A stretch of 64,000 bases of DNA from Symbiodinium natans (lineage: Eukaryota; Sar; Dinophyceae; Suessiales; Symbiodiniaceae), in NCBI GenBank assembly GCA_905221605.1, contig CAJNDS010002246.1, positions 1,077,429 through 1,141,428 of the forward strand, in the 5' to 3' direction. How positions within the stretch are numbered: position 1 is the first letter of the stretch; the number at the start of each line of letters is the position of its first letter. Position numbers and translations under genes: made by a program. Below are positions 59,369-64,000 of the stretch, piece after piece. The notes below the pieces were generated by a model. The model worked only from the letters and a program-made list of their open reading frames with translations. It was not told the origin of the DNA and made no database searches.

Positions 59369-60158
59369 AGGGGTTTTGAGGGGATTTGAGGGGCCTTTGT
59401 GGGGTTTTGAGGGGTTTCGAGGGGTTTTGAGGGTTTCGAGGTTTATACGCCTTTAGCCTTGAGAGTGTTTTTGGGTTTGAGGTTTAGGGTGTTTTGGGCT
59501 CTGGGCGCTTGGGCCGCCTTAAGGGGGAGCTAGGGGGTTTTCGTTTGGGGTTGAGGGGTTGGGGGGTTGGGGTGTTGGCGTTTAAAGGTTTGAGGGTTTG
59601 GGGGTTTTGGGGTTTTAGGGTTTTTTGTGGTTTTTTTTCGGGGTTTGAGGTTTTCAGGGTTCTAGGGGTTTGGGGTTTGTAGGTTTTCAGGGTTTTCGGG
59701 TTCAGGTTTTTGAGTTTTCGCGCTTTAGGTTTTAGGGTGTAAGGGTTTAGGGTTCTAGGGTTTTTGGGTTTCAGGGCTTAGTGGCTTAGGGCTTTGGGGG
59801 CTTTAGACGTTTAGGCTGAAAGGGTTTTAGGGTTTGGAGTGTTTTGGGGCATAGGGTTTGCGGCTTAGGGGCTAGGGGCTTTCGTTGTTCGGTTCTTTGG
59901 GGAGCTTGGTGGACCACGAGGCCGCTCGGTCCGCCTCAGCGGGTCGGTTCTTGTGGTTTTGGGGTTTTTGGGGGTTTGGCGGGTTTTGGGGGGGGGGGGG
60001 GGGGGGGGGGGGGATTTTGCGTGTTTTGGGGACTCCATCATCAATATTCAGATCTGTAACCACAGCCCTATAATTTCGAGTTCCGAGAGTTTCGAACCCA
60101 GTTAGGCCGAATAGCCTACACCCAGGAACCCCACATGAATCGCATGGCCTTTACATAA

Positions 60159-60407
60159 ATGACGTACATGTCGGAAAGGTTGCAGAGTCTACCAGGCTGG
60201 TGTCCGGATATGGAGAGCGTTGACGTCCTGCACACCGTTTGGTTGGGCGCCGGCAAGGACCTGTGCGGCAGCGTCCTGATGGACATCGTGGAGTTTCATC
60301 CTGCCTTAGCATCGTGCGAGTCATGGGATGCTGGGCTAGATGAGCTGCATCGGCCGAAACTCGATGGACAAAAGCCTGGTCGAAGAGCTCTCAATCGCAA
60401 AGTATGA
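60159..60407 (+). pseudogene. Transposase-like fragment
   Basis: An 82-codon open frame, unusually complex for the window: LPGWCPDMESVDVLHTVWLG then AGKDLCGSVLMDIVEF. The pattern D-LH---LG-GKDL-GS resembles the D-MH---LG--K-L region I associate with CACTA- and KDZ-type transposases. No other catalytic residues are visible and the frame is broken on both sides. It lies outside any telomeric tract. Confidence 0.4.
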
Positions 60408-60756
60408 AGAGCCTTGTGCACGCGGGTTGAAGAGGGTCCTGCTAAGGAATAGCTTCAGGGGCCTAGAGCGAGACTCAGCTATGGCCAGGGTCTAGCAGTC
60501 GCCTGGCGCATGGTGCGGAGTGGGTTTGTGGGTTCAGGATTTGGGCTTCGGCTCCATGAAGATGGCAATCATACGCGCTTATGTGGGAAACGTAAACCTT
60601 AACCCTAAACCCAAAAACCCAAAAACCCAAAAACCCTCAAACCTATGACCTATGGCGCAAACCCCAAGCCCCCTAAGCCCGTAAATCCTCTAAACCCTTC
60701 GAAAAAGCCTTCAGCCCAAACCCTTGGCGTGCCACGGCGGCCGAGGACTCAGGCAG

Positions 60757-60785
60757 CACCAAGCAAGGCCGAGCCAGAGGCGCAT

Positions 60786-60788
<3 letters not shown>
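60757..60788 (+). CDS. Candidate Pro/Ala/Glu exon (PSKAEPEAHL)
   Basis: After ACTCAGGCAG; reads (A)PSKAEPEAHL and then runs into poly-G. No GT occurs before the end of the run at 60840, so the 3' end is undefined. Composition matches the exons at 61774, 62960 and 63772. Confidence 0.4.

Positions 60789-60840
<52 letters not shown>
60788..60840 (+). repeat. Poly-G, 53 bp
   Basis: Immediately after the codons EAHL. If exonic it would encode about 17 Gly; more likely it starts the intron. Confidence 0.9.
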
Positions 60841-60842
<2 letters not shown>

Positions 60843-61773
60843 GGGGGTGCGGGTTATAAGTGGGTTTACGGTGTTTAGGGGGTTTGGGGTTTACTGTTTA
60901 GGGGGGGTTTGGGCGGGGGGGGTTCAGGGTTTAGGGTATTCAGGGTCTCAAGGTTAGGCTTTGCATCCATAACACAGTGTTTAGAAAGGTTCACAGGGCC
61001 TACACAGGAACCATTACGGCCGTTTAAGGATGTGGACTTGAAGAATTCCATACTTCAGGATAGTTATTTTCTTAGAGCCTTGAGAAGAGCGCTACACCCT
61101 GGACCCTAAACTATTATAGGGAAAGCCTTCATCTTACTAACGGCTAGGGCTTTAGGGCTGCTCGGCTAGCACAGGACTTTCATGAGTTTGGACTCATATA
61201 TGGTACTCATGTACTGCGAGGTTTCGTGGTTAGTTATATAAGTGGGGTTCTGAAGTAGTTAACCGTAGTTGCTCATAGGGCAGTTGCATGCCTACTCAAC
61301 TTTTATATATTGTTCAACGCCCGAGCCCGTCGACAGCCGCTGTTGAGCTACTTTTTGGTACACTCAGAAGGAAAAATATACAGTCACACAACACCCTACC
61401 CCCCCCCCCCCCCCACCGGCCCCGCCCCTCCCGGCCATCTTTATGCTGACGCTCGTACATCCACAGGTTGTTTTTGCTCAGGGTTTGCAGGTCCGCTCAC
61501 GTGTCCTTGTATAGTCACAACCCTCTTTCGTTGGCCTTCCTTTGATTTGCATTCTGGGCGGTCGAAGTCAAACGTCTGTGAGTGCTGACAAGCCGTAAAC
61601 CTCTCAACCCTAAAGCCCCAAAACCCTAAAACCCACAAATGGGAATTTACGAAAAGAAGGGACCTCGAATATAGACCCCAAATAATTAGCATCATTCACC
61701 CCTAAACTCGGAAGCCCCTTAAACCCTAAACCCTATAAACCCTATAAACCCTAAACCCTAAACCCTGCCCCAG

Positions 61774-61868
61774 GCGCCCGCAGCAAAGCCCGAGTCCGCC
61801 ACAGCGCCAGCCCCAACGGCGTCGCCCGAAGCGTCCTGGGCGACAGTTGCGGCATCTGAGTGCTTAGG
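61774..61868 (+). CDS. Candidate Pro/Ala-rich exon (APAAKPESATAPAPTASPEA)
   Basis: After TGCCCCAG and a CCCTAAA tract; opens APAAKPESATAPAPTASPEA then SWATVAASE. Either ACA|GTTGCG (61845) or GG|GTTTGT (61869) is the donor; the first keeps phase with 62960. Low-complexity linker. Confidence 0.6.
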
Positions 61869-62959
61869 GTTTGTGGCATGGTTTCGGTTTTAGGGTTTAG
61901 GGTTTAGGGTTTAGGGTTTCGGGTTTAGGGTTTAGGGTTTAGGGTTTGTGGTACCAAAACAGGCTTAGAACTAAGGGCGTAGGTGTGAAGGGGTTACGGG
62001 TTTCGGGTGTAGGGCTCAGGTGTTTAGGTGTTTAGGGTTTTTTTCTGCTGCGCCCAAGAATGCCAGACCGTAGGAAGTGCCCTCGGCTTCTATACAAACG
62101 GCGACAAGGGGGCTTTCGGGATTCGGGTTTATCTTTCATAGGGGCCCAAGGAGGGTCCTGCGGAAAAGACCTTGATGGGACTACTTGGGGATATGAGTGC
62201 CAAACCCTAAACCCTAAACCCTGAACCCTGAACCCTAAACCCTAAACCCTAAACCCAAATGGATCATGGCAAGTTGGGAGTGTAGGGTTGCGGGGCTTTA
62301 GGGTTTGGGCTCCGGGCCAAAAGGGCATCTTTCTTGGGATCCTGTGACCCTAAGACCCAGAGAGCCCAAATGCCCTTTCCTTAAGGAGTTTAGGGTTTAG
62401 GGTTTAGGGAGGAATAGACTTTCAATCATACCCAATATTGTTATGATCTATGCTACCTTACTTGAGGTGTCTATTCACGCGCGTTAAGCCCTTCAAATGC
62501 CTGTGAACCCCAATAGACCCGTTTGCATGAGCCCGGGTTTCAACCCCATAGTCTCCCCCCCGCTCGCCATCCTCCGTAGCTGTCGTCACTTTTGAGCCAA
62601 AATGCCGACAGTTACGAAGATGGGGTCCCTTTTCTTCGTAGCTGTCGTTACTAGTTTGGAGCCTCGTATCTTGTTCACGTTGAAAAGTTGCCAGCAATTT
62701 ACGAGAATGGGCCTCTCCCGCTAAGCCCTAAAACTCTAAACCCTATGCCCTAAAACCTTAATTGCACCCTATACTGAAATCGTAAACCCGAATATGCAGG
62801 GACTCCAAACCGTAAACCCAAAACCCCACCAGCACACCACAGGGTCGGGAAGTGGGGGGGGGGGGGTGTGGAATGATATACCATTGGGAGGAAATAGGGG
62901 CCACAGGATCATACATGAGCTCTAAGCCTTATCAACCTTGAAACCCTAAACCTGGCCAG

Positions 62960-63060
62960 GCGCCGACGCCAGCGCCGCCGAAGCCAGCGCCGGCGCCGGC
63001 GCCAGAGCCAGAAGCGCCCAAGAAACCAGCGCCCGAAGCTGCCCCTGTCCGGCTGCCCAG
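62960..63060 (+). CDS. Candidate Pro/Ala-rich exon (APTPAPPKPAPAPAPEPEAP)
   Basis: After CCTGGCCAG; opens APTPAPPKPAPAPAPEPEAP then KKPAPEAAPVRLP. The 3' end near CCCAG has no GT; the frame meets TGA at 63062. The leftover AG would make Ser with C of the exon at 63772. Confidence 0.55.
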
Positions 63061-63771
63061 ATGAAAGGGTTTGTATGTTCGCTTAGGGTTTTCCGGGGTT
63101 TGACACGTCGACTTCTTTCTGGCCGCATCGTGCAAACCCTGAAAATTGAGCTCCGATCCTCCAAGAATATCTCAACATACACCAAGCCCACAGTCCTTAT
63201 CCTTCAAGATTTAGGGTTTCGGGCTTGGGGTTTAGAGGGTTTAGGGTTTAGGGGCTCCAGTAGGAGGATTATCTAGGGCAGGAATTTGTGCTTGAGCATG
63301 CCCCTGAGGCTCCTGCAAACCCTGCGCCTTCTAAGCCCTGAGCCCTCAAAAGCCCCATGTACTCCTGCAAACCCCTGAACCCTACACTTACAACGCAAAC
63401 CCTAGAGCCCTAAAAGCACGCAAGCTGCAAATGTTTTGCCGCCAAACCCTAAACATTAACCCTAAACCCTAAACCCTATACCCTAAACCCTAAACCCTAA
63501 ACCTCGAACCCTCGGCAACCCTAAGACCCTCAAGCTGGTTCAGCGCTCTAATCCCTTAAACCTCTGAAAGCCCCTGAAGCCCCCTAAAAGCCCCTCAAAC
63601 ACCGTAAGCCCCCCAAACCACCCAAAAAAATTAAATCCGTTCAGCCCCTTCTCAAATCTCCTCTAAACCAACCAAACCCTAAACTGTAAACCCTAAACCC
63701 TTCAACCGCGAACTCTAAACCCTAAACCCCTAAAACGCATAAACCCTACCCTAAAACCCCTTAAACCCCAG

Positions 63772-63820
63772 CCGCCCCGAGGCGCCAGCCGCGGACCCCT
63801 TTGGCAGCTCGGGCGACGAG
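63772..63820 (+). CDS. Candidate exon (RPEAPAADPFGSSGDE)
   Basis: After AAACCCCAG; reads RPEAPAADPFGSSGDE and ends at GAG|GTGAAC, a near-consensus donor. Contains a DPF tripeptide, which in other eukaryotes can bind the AP-2 appendage. The gene continues beyond the window. Confidence 0.6.
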
Positions 63821-64000
63821 GTGAACGCTTTCAGAGCCCCCCCCCCCCCCCTAAAGCATCTAAAGTCGAATTAAGGCTGTTGGGATTTGGGGGTTTGGGG
63901 TTTGGGGCTTAGGGTCCCAGAACTCGTATAATCTCCGAAAACCGAAAATAGATCATGGTAGCTTGCATGCAGCCATCGCCTCTTCAGGCACTTTTTGTCC
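63821..64000. other. Right edge, intron sequence
   Basis: C14 run, degenerate GGGTTTGGGG repeats and unique sequence. No exon supported. Confidence 0.4.

Overview
The window looks like nuclear DNA of a dinoflagellate or a close alveolate relative. It has hundreds of plant/alveolate-type telomeric heptamers (TTTAGGG / CCCTAAA) scattered inside what appear to be introns. There is no long open reading frame. Coding islands are mostly 30-110 bp, and every island I could support lies on the + strand, as in unidirectional dinoflagellate gene arrays. Some junctions look like GC-AG. The organism call is an inference from these traits; no SSU rRNA, spliced leader, tRNA or organelle marker was seen.

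The main result is the layout of the introns. Short GC-richer exon islands are usually preceded by a CCCTAAA tract and an AG, and followed at once by a TTTAGGG tract whose first GT (G|GTTTAGGG) can be the donor. Introns are therefore bracketed by inverted telomeric repeats. In the clearest case (36314-36368) the whole intron is 55 bp of TTTAGGG repeat and the reading frame rejoins across it. Since GTTTAG begins with GT and ends with AG, every repeat unit carries both dinucleotides needed for splicing.

Layout. 1-4050: islands of one or two unrecognised genes, one with a SNARE-like heptad pattern, separated by a TTTTGG fold-back element and an AT-rich tandem repeat. 5616-9878: pieces of a calcineurin-like metallophosphoesterase (FSHFLPRLELMPEKR, then PNLTQIVGSD, LRPDV, YPTEDTEQW). 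9.9-15.6 kb: mostly free of telomeric repeat, with microsatellites and decayed sequence. 15661-22290: a gene of about 12 exons, unrecognised, ending in a TGA at 22290. 23499-47905: a long gene, or adjacent genes, whose exons join in phase to give ankyrin repeats, followed by a possible WWE-like segment and a TGA at 47903-47905. 49505-59304: a third multi-exon gene with charged, alanine-rich and acidic exons. 60.7-63.8 kb: Pro/Ala-rich exons ending in ADPFGSSGDE, possibly the same gene or the next, running off the right edge.

Between the exons are several families of short elements with inverted ends: a GGGATGTTCCCCCTTATAC MITE, a GTGGTGCTTTACTGCAAC family, a TCATAGTGGGGTAAC family, a 645-bp TIR element with an internal minisatellite, and a 21-bp palindromic satellite. 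There are also poly-G runs of up to about 59 bp. Exon limits are hand-made predictions from reading frame, AG/GT position and phase, without transcript support. Many islands are open in more than one frame, and I say where the choice is weak.
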